Assembly: GCF_016907695.1 (NCBI RefSeq)
Contig: NZ_JAFBCK010000001.1
Span: 5,816,001-5,880,000, forward strand
From: Actinokineospora baliensis
Lineage (GTDB): Bacteria > Actinomycetota > Actinomycetes > Mycobacteriales > Pseudonocardiaceae
Reading direction: 5' to 3'
DNA length: 64,000 bases
The position numbers and the translations under genes were made by a program. The number at the start of each line of letters is the position of its first letter. The stretch's first letter is position 1. Shown one piece after another: positions 26,094 to 35,338 of this stretch. The notes below the pieces were generated by a model. That model did not search any database. It was not told where the DNA came from and was given only the letters and a program-made list of their open reading frames with translations.

Positions 26094-27254
26094 TCAGTCG
26101 GACGACTCGTCCTCCTCGTCGTCGGAGTCGTCCGAGCCCGGCGGGCGCAGCGCCTTGATCTTGGACTGCAGGTCGTCGCTGAGCGGCTTCTTGTCGCCCT
26201 TGGCCTCTTGGACCTCACCGGCGAAGCCACCGGCCTCGCCCTCCACGAGCACGAACGCGTGCTTGAAGTCGACCGGGATGCCGGACCGGAACTCGAAGAG
26301 GGTGCCGGGCCTGCCCGTGGCGTAGGTCGGCTGCGCGGGCGTGTGACCCGCCAGGGTCAGGCTCTGGAAGATGTGCCAGACCACTGCGGTCCATACCTGG
26401 GTGTCGGTCACCCTGCTGGGGCGGGCGCGTAGTGCGGTCTTCACCCGCTCTTGGTCGGCTTGCGGCAAGAGGCCAATGGCGAGCAGAGGCGCGGTCCTGG
26501 GCAGAGTGCCCCAGGAGTTCTTGACGGAGCTGTCATAGAGGTTGCCGGTGTAGCCCCTTAGCTCGCCGAGGTTGTGGACGGCCAGGGAGTGCTTGGTGGT
26601 CAACGCGGCGAGCTGGACGAGCACCGACCGCAGGTAGTTGTAGGTGGCGAGGGCGCGGTCGCGGGCGACCCAGGGGCCGGTGATGAGGTCGAACTCCTCC
26701 GACCAGTCCAGGTACCAGTGGGCCTTCTGGACCAACTGCGCGCCCGCCGAGGTCGTCCCCAGGTCGGCGAAGGGCAGCCCGTAGGTGGCGTGCCTGCTGC
26801 TGCCGCTCACGCCGCTCGACCAGGAGTCGGTCTTGTAGACCACGTGCTCGGTGTTGTGCACGACCAGGTCGAAGTCCTCGAGCTTGCCGCTGCTGAACGC
26901 CCGCGTGTCCGAACCGGACTTCACCATGGACCCGATGGCCTTCACCACCGCCCTGATCGCGGCCGTCCGCGCCGCCCACCCGTCCTCGTCGGCCACCTCG
27001 GTCGGACTGGTCTTGAGCTCCATCGTGTACCCGAGGTACCCCTCCGGAGCGTCCTCCCCACCCCCGATGTCCGTCGTGACCTGAACCAACAACCGCCCGT
27101 CCGCGACCACCTCCGCGATCAACGACCCACCCGAGCCCGCCTTGCCGAGGCGAACCCCCAGGAACTCCTGCTCGGTCCCGACCGAAGGGCCGGTGAAAGT
27201 GGTCCGGTAGTCCAACGGCGACGGACGAGACCCGGTCGACAACGAAGACGTCAT
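26094..27254 (-). CDS. Amidoligase-like hypothetical protein with acidic tail
   Basis: This is a 386-residue soluble protein. The succession GTEQEFLGVRL, VQVTTDIGGG and GYTMELKTSPTE resembles the GxExE...D...ELxSP pattern of the amidoligase/glutamine-synthetase-like fold, which ligates amines to carboxylates; this is a tentative match. The C-terminus is strongly acidic (GSDDSDDEEDESSD). ATG at 27254 is supported by GGAGCG upstream and by the exact 84-bp distance to the box at 27338-27348, shared with another gene. Longer in-frame starts lack ribosome sites. No obvious partner gene is adjacent. Confidence 0.65.
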   Translation of the reverse strand: MTSSLSTGSRPSPLDYRTTFTGPSVGTEQEFLGVRLGKAGSGGSLIAEVVADGRLLVQVTTDIGGGEDAPEGYLGYTMELKTSPTEVADEDGWAARTAAIRAVVKAIGSMVKSGSDTRAFSSGKLEDFDLVVHNTEHVVYKTDSWSSGVSGSSRHATYGLPFADLGTTSAGAQLVQKAHWYLDWSEEFDLITGPWVARDRALATYNYLRSVLVQLAALTTKHSLAVHNLGELRGYTGNLYDSSVKNSWGTLPRTAPLLAIGLLPQADQERVKTALRARPSRVTDTQVWTAVVWHIFQSLTLAGHTPAQPTYATGRPGTLFEFRSGIPVDFKHAFVLVEGEAGGFAGEVQEAKGDKKPLSDDLQSKIKALRPPGSDDSDDEEDESSD

Positions 27255-27337
27255 GGGCGGCGCTCCACAGGTGAAAGGGGTACGGCACCCTCCCGATCGC
27301 CCAGAACCCCACGGGTATGTCGGGCCGCCGTAGTTGA

Positions 27338-27348
27338 TCACTCGAATG
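27338..27348 (-). promoter_or_regulatory. Shared upstream box CATTCGAGTGA, copy 1
   Basis: On the minus strand the box reads CATTCGAGTGA, followed four bases later by CTACGG. It lies 84 bases upstream of ATG 27254. An identical 11-mer stands at exactly the same distance from ATG 30205. It is probably a promoter element or activator site. Confidence 0.5.
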
Positions 27349-27482
27349 GACGCTCCACAGCGGTTCACCCGGCCGCGGCCCAGCTCTCGGCGGCTGGCCG
27401 ATTCGGCGCCGATCAGGTCGCATTGCGCCATCCTCGGCCGAATGCCGTCGCGCGAGCCAGCAGTGGGGCGCCACCGTGTGGC

Positions 27483-28199
27483 TCAACTCAAGGCGGCGAG
27501 GAACCGGGTGCTGTGGTCGGCGGTCATGGCGCGGGAGGACTCGGCCCAGGTGATGGCTCGGCGGGCGTGGGCGCGGCGGGTCGGGCTCAGGGTGGGCTCG
27601 TGGAGGTTCGCGGTCTCGGCGTCCACGATGTGGCTCTGGCTGGCCAGCATGGCGGCGAGCAGGTCGTCCGGGGCGACCTCGCCGTAGCCGTCGCGGAGCT
27701 CTCGCAGGTGGGCGGCTTGGTCGGCGATGGGGACGTTGCCGACGGCTTGGACGCACCAGGTCCAGGCCAGGTAGCCGAGGTCGTCCAGTGGCGCGCCGGG
27801 GGCGCAGCCGGTCCAGTCGATGAAGGCGATGGGCAGGCCGTCGCGGACGATGGTGTTGAAGGGGCCCGGGTCGCCGTGCAGGACGCAGGGGTGGTCGCGG
27901 GCGAGGGGGTGGTTGGCCGTCACCTCGTGGAGTTGGCGGAGCATCATCCCGGCACGCGCGTAGGCACCCGGCGCCCGCTGCGAGGGGTGGTCGGTGGTCT
28001 CGCCGGGGATGTAGCTGAGGACGTCCCGTCCTTGATCGTCGACACCGAGGTGGCGCGGGGCGTACTCGTAGCCGACGGATTCCAGGTGGCGCAACACTTC
28101 GGCGGCGTAGTCGGACCTGGGAGCGCGGTGGACCGCGTCCCCGATCCGGACCACCTCGTGCGCGTTGTTGCCCCCCGTGAGCGGTTCGGGAACGGTCAC
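27483..28199 (-). CDS. Aminoglycoside phosphotransferase (APH) family protein
   Basis: This 238-aa kinase-fold protein has the catalytic loop CVLHGDPGPFNTIV (HGDxxxxN, near residue 105) and the metal site IAFIDWTG. It lacks a long N-lobe, as in small APH/choline kinase-like enzymes. The start GTG 28199 overlaps the stop of the tachylectin-like gene by four bases (GTGA), implying translational coupling. It would phosphorylate a small molecule; a resistance function is not implied by the context. Confidence 0.88.
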   Translation of the reverse strand: MTVPEPLTGGNNAHEVVRIGDAVHRAPRSDYAAEVLRHLESVGYEYAPRHLGVDDQGRDVLSYIPGETTDHPSQRAPGAYARAGMMLRQLHEVTANHPLARDHPCVLHGDPGPFNTIVRDGLPIAFIDWTGCAPGAPLDDLGYLAWTWCVQAVGNVPIADQAAHLRELRDGYGEVAPDDLLAAMLASQSHIVDAETANLHEPTLSPTRRAHARRAITWAESSRAMTADHSTRFLAALS

Positions 28200-30205
28200 A
28201 GGCCCAGGCTCTCGTCGAGGACGTTGCGGACGATGCGTTGCAGTGCCGGGTCCACCGCGAGGCTTCCGCCGAAGCTCAGGGAGCCCGCGCAGAACACGAT
28301 GCCGCCCGCGGGGGTGTCGCGGAAGGTCATGTCCGCGCCGTAGCCGGGGTTGGTGCCGCGGGCCAGGACCACGGTGCCGCTGGGGGGTGCGCCGCGGTCG
28401 TCGGCCTGGGAGGCGGCGAAGACCGTGACGCCGTCGGGGGCGGTGCCTGCGATCGCGGTGTCCATCTCCCACCCGCTCGCCGGTCCGTTGTGGCCGGTCT
28501 GGCCGATGAGGGCGCCCCTGGCGAGTCCGGTGCCGCGCAGCGCCCGGTGCGCGGGTTCGAGCACCTCGTACGGCGCGAAGGTCATGTAGTTGTCGAACCG
28601 GTACCCCACGCCGAGTACCGCGCGTTCGGGGCGCGGCGGGGTCAGGTTGCGCAGGTAGGACTGCTGCCTCGGGTTGTTCGCGTTGCCGCCGAGGACGGTC
28701 ATGGTGGTGCCGGTGGAATCGAGGGTGACGGCCTCGAAGACACCGTTGCCACCGAGGTAGAGCACGCTGCCGCCGCCCGCGATGTAGGTGACGAGGCGGT
28801 CGAGCATCGTGGTCGTCCAGTACTCGGGGTGCGTGTTGAGCACCACCACCGGGTACTTCGCGAAGTCCGGGATCCCGCGGTGGAAGTCGGCGTCGGAGTA
28901 GAAGTCCAGCGGGTAACTCGCCGATTCCAGCCAGGCGGTGACCCACAGCTCGGCCCGGGTGAGGTGGTTGAGCTCGCCGTCGTCCACAGGGGACGTCCAC
29001 GGGTTCGGCCGTTCGGCGCTGAGCCGGGGGCCCGGCGGGGTCGAGTACTTGGACCGACCACCCCAGTCGTTGTAGGCGTTCCAGGTGTTGGTGCTCGCCA
29101 ACACCGCCACCCGACCCGTGCGGGCGACCCGCGGGCGGACCACGAACACCAGGTGACTGTCCACACCGGACGCGTCGCGGCAGCGGGCCGAGTAGATGCC
29201 CGACGTCCAGGTCGTCGGCACCGTGAGGGCGAACGACGGCTGCCAACCGCACCCGTCACCCCAGGCGTCCGCGCGGGGGACCTGCACCTGCCCGCGCACG
29301 GCCTTGAGCTCGCCGACCACCTTGCCGTCGCCCTGACCGAGCCGCAGGTAGGTCACGTCGTAGTCGACCCGGCTGGAGACGTGGAACTGGACCCGCTCCC
29401 CCGGCGCGACCGACAAAGGCCTCGGGTAGCCCTGGGTGGTGAGCGCGGCCCCGGTGAGCAACCACCCGGCGCCGATGGAACTGCCGATGCCATTGTTGGC
29501 CCACTGCATGCTGCCATCGCGCGCCAAATCCTTGTAGAACAACAGGAACCCGTCCGGCGTGATCGCGTAGATCACACCGCCCCCGCCGCCAACGGCGAGC
29601 GCGAAGCTCGACCAGCCCTGACCGATGGTGCTGCCCGCGCCACCGCGGTCGACCGCGGGCGTGCCGTCGCGGAACTGGTCGCGGAAGAACAGGAGCGCAC
29701 CGGTGTTGGTCAACCCGTAGATGACCCCGTCACCGCCGTCGATCACCCTGCGGACCGCACCCCACCCGGTCCGGATCTTCTGCCCGGTCAACGCCCACGA
29801 CACCCCGCCGGTCCGGTCGGCGTCCCGGTAGATCAGGACATCCCCCGCGTCCGTCAGCGCGTAGAGGATCCCACCCCCACCCCCCACGACGTCCCGGAAC
29901 CCCTGCCACGCGGTCGAGATCTGCCGCCCGACCCCACTATTGGCCCACCGCGCCGTGCCGTCGCGGGCGAGGTCCCGGTAGAACCACAGCCCCCCGTCCT
30001 CGGTGATCCCGTAGAGCACGCCGTCGCCACCGTTGACGATCTTCGTGAACCGACCCCAGCCGGTCCCGATCAGCTTGCCCACTCCCCCATTGGCCCAACG
30101 GGGAGTGCCGGTCCGGTCCAGATCGCGGTAGAACAGCAGGTCACCCGTATCAGTGACCGCATACAGAACCCCGTCGCCGCCGGGAACAACGCAGGTGAAC
30201 CCCAT
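28196..30205 (-). CDS. Tachylectin-repeat protein fused to N,N-dimethylformamidase beta-like domain
   Basis: This 669-aa protein has five N-terminal repeats of about 47 residues (GDGVLYAVTDTGDLLFYRDL, GDGVLYGITEDGGLWFYRDL, and others) with the YAxTxxGxLxxYRD pattern of tachylectin-2 beta-propellers. After a linker, residues about 270-660 match the N,N-dimethylformamidase large-subunit-like domain (NTWNAYNDWGGRSKY, YPLDFYSDADFHRGIPDF, YPVVVLNTHPEYWTTTMLDRLVTYIAGGGS). No signal peptide is seen. ATG 30205 is chosen because its distance to the box at 30289 equals that of the 27254 gene. A TTG 69 bases upstream is an alternative. It is coupled to the APH gene. It may be a carbohydrate-binding amidohydrolase. 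Confidence 0.85.
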   Translation of the reverse strand: MGFTCVVPGGDGVLYAVTDTGDLLFYRDLDRTGTPRWANGGVGKLIGTGWGRFTKIVNGGDGVLYGITEDGGLWFYRDLARDGTARWANSGVGRQISTAWQGFRDVVGGGGGILYALTDAGDVLIYRDADRTGGVSWALTGQKIRTGWGAVRRVIDGGDGVIYGLTNTGALLFFRDQFRDGTPAVDRGGAGSTIGQGWSSFALAVGGGGGVIYAITPDGFLLFYKDLARDGSMQWANNGIGSSIGAGWLLTGAALTTQGYPRPLSVAPGERVQFHVSSRVDYDVTYLRLGQGDGKVVGELKAVRGQVQVPRADAWGDGCGWQPSFALTVPTTWTSGIYSARCRDASGVDSHLVFVVRPRVARTGRVAVLASTNTWNAYNDWGGRSKYSTPPGPRLSAERPNPWTSPVDDGELNHLTRAELWVTAWLESASYPLDFYSDADFHRGIPDFAKYPVVVLNTHPEYWTTTMLDRLVTYIAGGGSVLYLGGNGVFEAVTLDSTGTTMTVLGGNANNPRQQSYLRNLTPPRPERAVLGVGYRFDNYMTFAPYEVLEPAHRALRGTGLARGALIGQTGHNGPASGWEMDTAIAGTAPDGVTVFAASQADDRGAPPSGTVVLARGTNPGYGADMTFRDTPAGGIVFCAGSLSFGGSLAVDPALQRIVRNVLDESLGL

Positions 30206-30288
30206 CGCAGCACTGTGACACCAGGCCAACAACCGCCACAAGGCATACCCAGCGTGATCACTCCAACGGCTCAACGCCCGTTAGTGGG

Positions 30289-30299
30289 TCACTCGAATG
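30289..30299 (-). promoter_or_regulatory. Shared upstream box CATTCGAGTGA, copy 2
   Basis: An 11-mer identical to that at 27338-27348, again followed four bases later by CTAACGG on the minus strand. It lies 84 bases upstream of ATG 30205. It supports common control of the two minus-strand units. Confidence 0.5.
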
Positions 30300-30362
30300 C
30301 ACTACTTCCGGCGGCGTTTTCGCGCCAGGTCGCCATAGCGGACATTCGGTCCATTTCGGACT

Positions 30363-31151
30363 TCATGAGTGGAAGGCGCACAGCCAGCGGACCTCGATAC
30401 TGCGCCGAAGCGGGGTCATCGGAGCGACCGGCGTCGTGATGGCGGAGTGCAGGCAGGTGGGCGTGTGCCCTGGCCTGGTGTCCAGTTGCTTGAACAGGAC
30501 CAGTTCGTCAGTCGGCAGGTCGGGGAAGTAGTAGAAGCGGTGCGCTCGGGAGTGCGACGGGACGGTCTCTTGGTGCTGTTCGCCCGCGCCGTCGTAGGTG
30601 TAGGGGTGGAGGTCGGTGGGGGCGACTGTCCGGGCGTCGATGAAGGTGAGGGGGTCGCGGGTCGCGGGGTGGTCGATGGGCTGCCAGGTGTTGTACCAGG
30701 CGAAGTCCCACGTGCGGGCGCGGTCGAGGGGGACGTCCAGGTGGTCCACCCTGGCCCAGGAGTAGGCGGCGGGGTCGGCGAGGGGTTTGTCGCCGTGGAG
30801 GAAGGGGGCGTAGCCGGCTTCGAAGTCGCCGGGGTCGCCCCAGCGGGCGAAGTGGTGGGTGGCTATGACGTGGTCTGCGCCGGTGTGGCGTTGGACGACG
30901 TCGGCCACCTCGGGCAAGTAGCTGTGCTCGACGGCGGCGGGATCGCGGAAGTCGGTCGTGGTGGTGTGCGGTAGGCGTTGGAACCCGGTCGTTTCCACGT
31001 CGCACTCGGTCTGGTGGGCGTCGTGCACCGGGACCATGTGCTCGACGGTGTTGGCGGTCAGCGTCGCCCAGTCCGCGATGACCGGGATCTCGTCGGTGTA
31101 CCGCCAGGTCGGCGCGAGGTAGCGCACGGTGGCGGCGATCGTGTGCGTCAT
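30363..31151 (-). CDS. CmcJ/NvfI-type oxidoreductase-like protein
   Basis: This 262-residue protein resembles the CmcJ/NvfI/AsqJ-neighbour family seen in cephamycin and fungal pathways: an early ADWATLTANTVEHMVPVHDAHQ segment, RTWDFAWYNTWQPID, then DLPTDELVLFKQLDTRPG and a final RSIEVRWLCAFHS block. These proteins are related to Fe/2-oxoglutarate hydroxylases, but metal ligands vary and none is firmly assigned here. The ATG at 31151 gives the family-like start MTHTIAATVRYLAP. It is a single gene, divergent from the winged-helix protein at 31231. Confidence 0.8.
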   Translation of the reverse strand: MTHTIAATVRYLAPTWRYTDEIPVIADWATLTANTVEHMVPVHDAHQTECDVETTGFQRLPHTTTTDFRDPAAVEHSYLPEVADVVQRHTGADHVIATHHFARWGDPGDFEAGYAPFLHGDKPLADPAAYSWARVDHLDVPLDRARTWDFAWYNTWQPIDHPATRDPLTFIDARTVAPTDLHPYTYDGAGEQHQETVPSHSRAHRFYYFPDLPTDELVLFKQLDTRPGHTPTCLHSAITTPVAPMTPLRRSIEVRWLCAFHS

Positions 31152-31230
31152 GTCGAACCCCCTCCTTCCTCTCTACGCGCCTCACCCCACCGGGGCAACC
31201 CTCCCCCACCCGACCTGCGACGATGGCCGG

Positions 31231-32397
31231 ATGCAGCACGTTTCCGACGACCAGCGCCGCGCCCGGCTGGGCACCCGCCACGCCCTGGCGTCGCGGGTGG
31301 GCTCCCCGGAGGCCGTCACCGGGGCGATGGGGGTGTTGCACGCCACCGAGCCCGCGACCGTCTACCTGACCTGCTGGGCCCGCATGACCTCGGCGGAGGT
31401 CGCCGACGTCGATCGCGCCCTCTACGCCGACCGCGGCCTCGTCAAGCAGTTGGCCATGCGCCGCACCCTGTTCGTCTTCCCGCGCGACCTCCTCCCCGCC
31501 GCCTGGTCCAGCGCCTCGGCGCGCGTCGCGGGCACCGAACGCGCGCGCTTGGCGAAGGACGTCGTCGCCACCGGGCTCACCGCTGATGGGAACGCCTGGC
31601 TCGACCAGGCCCGCGCGGAGGTCCTCGCGGTGCTGGCGGACGCGCCCGAGGGCAGCACCGCCCTTGAGATACGTCAAGCCTTGCCCACGATCGACGTCAA
31701 GATGGCGGAGGGCGGGATGTCGTCGGCATCGAGGGTGCTCACCCACTTGGGCGCCACCGCGGACATCGTGCGCGGGGCGAACACCGGCCCGTGGAAGACC
31801 TCACGTCCGAAGTGGACGCTCATGCGGCACTGGCTCGGGGACACCCCCGAACCCCTGAGTGCCGCCGAGGGGTACCGGGAGCTCGTGCACCGCTGGCTGC
31901 GGACGTTCGGCCCTGGCACCGAGGACGACATCGTGTGGTGGCTGGGTTCGACGAAAGCCGCTGTGCGGGCAGCACTTTCGGCGCTCGACGCGGTGGCGGT
32001 GTCGCTCGACGGCGGCGCGGTCGGCTGGCTGTTGCCCGATGACCTGGCGGAGGTCCCCGATCCCGGGCCCTGGGTGGCGCTGCTACCGGTGCTGGACCCG
32101 ACGGTGATGGGCTGGCGGGGGCGGGACTTCTACCTCGGCGAGCACCGGCAGCACCTGTTCGACACCCGGGGCAACGCCGGGACGACCGCGTGGGTCGACG
32201 GCCGCATCGTGGGTTGCTGGGTGCAGGACGATGCGGGAACCGTGTCGGTCCTGCTGCTGGAACCTGTTTCCCCACAGGCGAAACGCGCCTTGGACAACGA
32301 GGCTGAACGACTCACCGCGTGGCTGGGCAGCCGACGAGTGGAGACCGGCTACGTCTCCCCCGCCGTGCGTTCGAAGCTGGGCCCACGCACCGGCTAG
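31231..32397 (+). CDS. Winged-helix DNA-binding domain protein (HTH_42/AlkX-YcaQ-like)
   Basis: This 388-residue protein belongs to the crosslink glycosylase-like winged helix superfamily: ARLGTRHALASRVGSPEAV at the N-terminus, LVKQLAMRRTLFVFPRDLLP, then a TxxDIVWWLGSTKAAVRAAL wing region and LLPVLDPTVMGW near the C-terminus, where relatives carry glycosylase activity. It probably binds or repairs DNA; activity is not shown. ATG 31231 is chosen because the in-frame extension upstream is rich in proline and not family-like. The stop codon shares the palindrome CTAG with the stop of the convergent P450. Confidence 0.85.
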   Translation: MQHVSDDQRRARLGTRHALASRVGSPEAVTGAMGVLHATEPATVYLTCWARMTSAEVADVDRALYADRGLVKQLAMRRTLFVFPRDLLPAAWSSASARVAGTERARLAKDVVATGLTADGNAWLDQARAEVLAVLADAPEGSTALEIRQALPTIDVKMAEGGMSSASRVLTHLGATADIVRGANTGPWKTSRPKWTLMRHWLGDTPEPLSAAEGYRELVHRWLRTFGPGTEDDIVWWLGSTKAAVRAALSALDAVAVSLDGGAVGWLLPDDLAEVPDPGPWVALLPVLDPTVMGWRGRDFYLGEHRQHLFDTRGNAGTTAWVDGRIVGCWVQDDAGTVSVLLLEPVSPQAKRALDNEAERLTAWLGSRRVETGYVSPAVRSKLGPRTG

Positions 32398-33776
32398 GGG
32401 CTGTTCGGCTCCACGACCGGCGAGTCGGCCTGGCGTTGCGCGGGAAGCGCGGTCGAGGCCGACCGGGACGTGATCCGGAGCTTGAGCCCGCGGGGCCGCA
32501 GCGTCGCGGCCGGGGTCACGCGGATCTCGCTGCCGGGCAAGGGGTCCAGTCGCCACTGGGAGACTATGGTGGCCAACGCGATCGAGATCTCCGTGAGCGC
32601 GTACTGGTTTCCCACGCACTTGCGCGGTCCGGCACTGAACGGCAGGTACGGCGTCCGGTGGGTCGGCTCGACCAGCCAGCGGTCGGCGTCAAACTCCTCC
32701 GGGTGCGGGTAGAGGTCGGGGCGGTGGTGGATCAGCTGGGGGCTCAGGATCACCGCCGTGTCCGCGGGGATGTGGTGGCCCGCCAGCTCGGTGTCCATGG
32801 TCGTGGTGCGGGTGAACATCCAGACCGGCGGCCACCGGCGCAGCGACTCGGTGATCACGCGGCCGGTGAGCGTGTCGACCCCGGCCGCGCCTTGGGCCGC
32901 CAACACGCCCTTGGCCTCGGCGTGGACCTGGTCCTGCAGGTCGGGCTCGGCGGCGAGCAGGTTCAGCGTCCAGGACAGGCAACTGGCGGCGGTCTCGGAA
33001 CCCGCGATGAAGAACGTGATGAGCTGGTCGGTCAGCTCCGCGTCCGTTGAGCCGCCCCGGGTCTGGGGATCCTGGGCGGCCAGCAGCGCCGACAGCAGGT
33101 CACCGTGGTCGACCCGATGTGCGCGGCGGTCCACGACGATGCGGTACAGGGTTTCGCGCAGCCGCAACGTTGAGCGGCGATAGGCGCGATTGCCCGGCGT
33201 GGGGAGCTTGTCGAGCACCGGTGGCGTCATCATCCGCCGGTAGAGGCCGGTCATCAGCACTGTGGTGTCGTCGAGAGCTTGGGCGAACTCGGCTTCCGGC
33301 AAAGCATCCGAGAACATCGTCACCGCAACGATGCGGGATGTCAGGTCCAGCATGCGCGGCAACACATCCAGCACCGCACCGTCCTGCCACGCCCGCATCG
33401 TCGCCGTCGACTCCCGCGCCATCACGGCCGCGTACGCGGGCAACCGGCCTGCGTGGAAAGCGGGCTGCACCAAGCGGCGCTGACGGCGGTGCAGGTGGTG
33501 CGGGCACGAGGAGAGGCCGTCGCCAGCGAACTCGCGGACGCGGTCCCAGAACGGGCCGCCCTTGTCGAAGACGTGGTCGTCGCGCAACACCGCCGCGGTC
33601 AACTCGGCCGTGCACACCACGACCGCGCGCATCGGGCCGAGCCGGACCCGCACCAGATCACCGTGCGCGGGCAGGGATTCGAGGAAGGCCAGCGGATCGC
33701 GCATCAGCCCCGGCGCGTGGCCCACCAGGGGCAGCGCGCCGGGAGCCGAGGGGATCGCGGTGAACGGGGTCGCCAT
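32394..33776 (-). CDS. Cytochrome P450
   Basis: This 460-aa haem monooxygenase shows the I-helix FFIAGSETAASCLSW, the ExxR motif ESLRR and the haem loop FSAGPRKCVGNQ with the thiolate Cys. The rather long form and the N-terminal PLVGHAPGLMRDPLAFLESL resemble the pentalenene-oxygenase-like actinobacterial P450s. ATG 33776 follows GAAGG; the in-frame upstream extension has no ribosome site. No terpene synthase or ferredoxin is adjacent. The fprA-type reductase in this window could supply electrons, but that is inference. The substrate is unknown. Confidence 0.92.
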   Translation of the reverse strand: MATPFTAIPSAPGALPLVGHAPGLMRDPLAFLESLPAHGDLVRVRLGPMRAVVVCTAELTAAVLRDDHVFDKGGPFWDRVREFAGDGLSSCPHHLHRRQRRLVQPAFHAGRLPAYAAVMARESTATMRAWQDGAVLDVLPRMLDLTSRIVAVTMFSDALPEAEFAQALDDTTVLMTGLYRRMMTPPVLDKLPTPGNRAYRRSTLRLRETLYRIVVDRRAHRVDHGDLLSALLAAQDPQTRGGSTDAELTDQLITFFIAGSETAASCLSWTLNLLAAEPDLQDQVHAEAKGVLAAQGAAGVDTLTGRVITESLRRWPPVWMFTRTTTMDTELAGHHIPADTAVILSPQLIHHRPDLYPHPEEFDADRWLVEPTHRTPYLPFSAGPRKCVGNQYALTEISIALATIVSQWRLDPLPGSEIRVTPAATLRPRGLKLRITSRSASTALPAQRQADSPVVEPNSP

Positions 33777-33918
33777 GGGCTGCCTTCGGTCCGAGGGAAA
33801 CCGCGCGGTCGGTTCGAGTCGCGACCACGCTAGGCGGGACCAAGAGCAACTTCCAAGGCCGATCACCCGACCTGGTGAACCCGGACCACCCCCCGCGCGG
33901 CCCGGGTCCACCAGGTGA

Positions 33919-35331
33919 TCATCCCCGCCGCACGCGGCGGGCCAGCGGGACGAGGTTGAGCACCAACCCCGCCACAGCGACCGCGGTGACGAAGTTCAGG
34001 CCGGGCCGGAAACCGCTGAGGTCCACCGTGACCGACCCCGCGAGCACCGCCGTCACCACGGCCAGCACCAAGGCGGACCCGACCTGACCCGACGTCTGCA
34101 GCAGCCCGGCGGCCAAACCCTGTTCGGCGTCGTCGATGCCGTCGGTGCCCTGCGCCATGATCGCGCTGAACCCGAAACCGAAACCGCCGCCGAGCAGCAG
34201 CATCGCGGGCAACAGCGACAGCGGGTAGTCCGGCGTGGTGCCCGCGGTGGCCAGGAACCACAGGTACCCCAGGCTCAACGACACCATCGACGCCAAGATC
34301 AGCCGTTCGGTGCCGTAGCGGTCGATGAGCTTGCCGACCAGCGGTGACCCGACGACCACCACGATCCCCGCGGGCAGCAACGCCAACGCCAGCGTCATCG
34401 GCGACCAGCCGAGCACGTTCTGCAGGTACAGGGTCATGATGAATTGGAAGCTGATGTAGGAACCCATCAGCGCGACGACGCTCAGGTTGGCGCGCACGAC
34501 GGTGCCGACGCGCAGGATCCCCAGCCGGATCAACGGGTGCGCGATGCGGTTCTCGATCAGCACGAACGCGGTCAGCAGCCCCACGACCACGACCGCGGAC
34601 ACCAGCGTCAGCGGATCCAGCCAGCCGCGTTCCGGCGCGGTGACGACGGTGTAGACGGCCAGCAGCATGCCGCCGGTGAGGGTGACCGCGCCCCAGATGT
34701 CGTGCCCGCCCTCGGCGCGGGCGCTGTCGCGGGGGATCAGCTTGATGCCGACCAGGAGGGCGGCGATGGCGATGGGGACCGGGGTCAGGAAGGTCCAGCG
34801 CCAGCCCGCGCTGGTGAGCAGGCCGCCGAGGACGAGGCCGGAGGAGTACCCGCTGGCGCCGAACACGGTGAAGATCGACAGCGCCCGGTTGCGGGCCGGG
34901 CCCTCGGCGAAGGTCGTGGTGAGGATGGACATGGCGGTCGGGGCGGTGAACGCGGCGGCGAGGCCCTTGACGAACCGGGTGAGCACGAGCAGCACGCCGT
35001 CGTCGACCAGCCCGCCGACCAGCGAGGCGGCGGCGAACGCGCCGAGGGCGATGAGGAAGACCCGGCGGCGGCCGAGCAGGTCGGCGGTGCGCCCGCCCAG
35101 CAGCAGCAGGCCGCCGTAGCCGAGCACGTAGCCGTTGACCAGCCACTGCAGCGAGGACTCCGACATGCCCAGTTCGGCGCCGATCGAGGGCAGGGCCACG
35201 CCGACCATCGACACGTCCATGCCGTCGAGGAAGAGCACGACGCACAGCACGGCCAGCACCCCCCAGAGCCGGCCGGACCAGGCGGGAGCGCGCGGCGGAG
35301 CGGGCGCCAGTGGCGTTTCGGTGAGAGACAC
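33919..35331 (-). CDS. MFS drug efflux transporter (DHA2/EmrB-QacA type)
   Basis: This 470-aa transporter is predicted to have 14 helices. It carries the DHA2 signatures FLDGMDVSMVGVALPSIGAEL (motif D1) and GGRTADLLGRRRVFL (motif A, about residue 78), and GASGYSSGLVLGGLLTSAGWRW, a motif C-like antiporter stretch. It exports drugs or natural products by proton antiport. The GTG at 35331 is the start. It is divergent from a MarR regulator, and both promoters lie under an array of operators spaced every 15 bp, so expression is probably induced when MarR binds a ligand. Confidence 0.93.
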   Translation of the reverse strand: MSLTETPLAPAPPRAPAWSGRLWGVLAVLCVVLFLDGMDVSMVGVALPSIGAELGMSESSLQWLVNGYVLGYGGLLLLGGRTADLLGRRRVFLIALGAFAAASLVGGLVDDGVLLVLTRFVKGLAAAFTAPTAMSILTTTFAEGPARNRALSIFTVFGASGYSSGLVLGGLLTSAGWRWTFLTPVPIAIAALLVGIKLIPRDSARAEGGHDIWGAVTLTGGMLLAVYTVVTAPERGWLDPLTLVSAVVVVGLLTAFVLIENRIAHPLIRLGILRVGTVVRANLSVVALMGSYISFQFIMTLYLQNVLGWSPMTLALALLPAGIVVVVGSPLVGKLIDRYGTERLILASMVSLSLGYLWFLATAGTTPDYPLSLLPAMLLLGGGFGFGFSAIMAQGTDGIDDAEQGLAAGLLQTSGQVGSALVLAVVTAVLAGSVTVDLSGFRPGLNFVTAVAVAGLVLNLVPLARRVRRG

Positions 35332-35338
35332 GTCGGTG

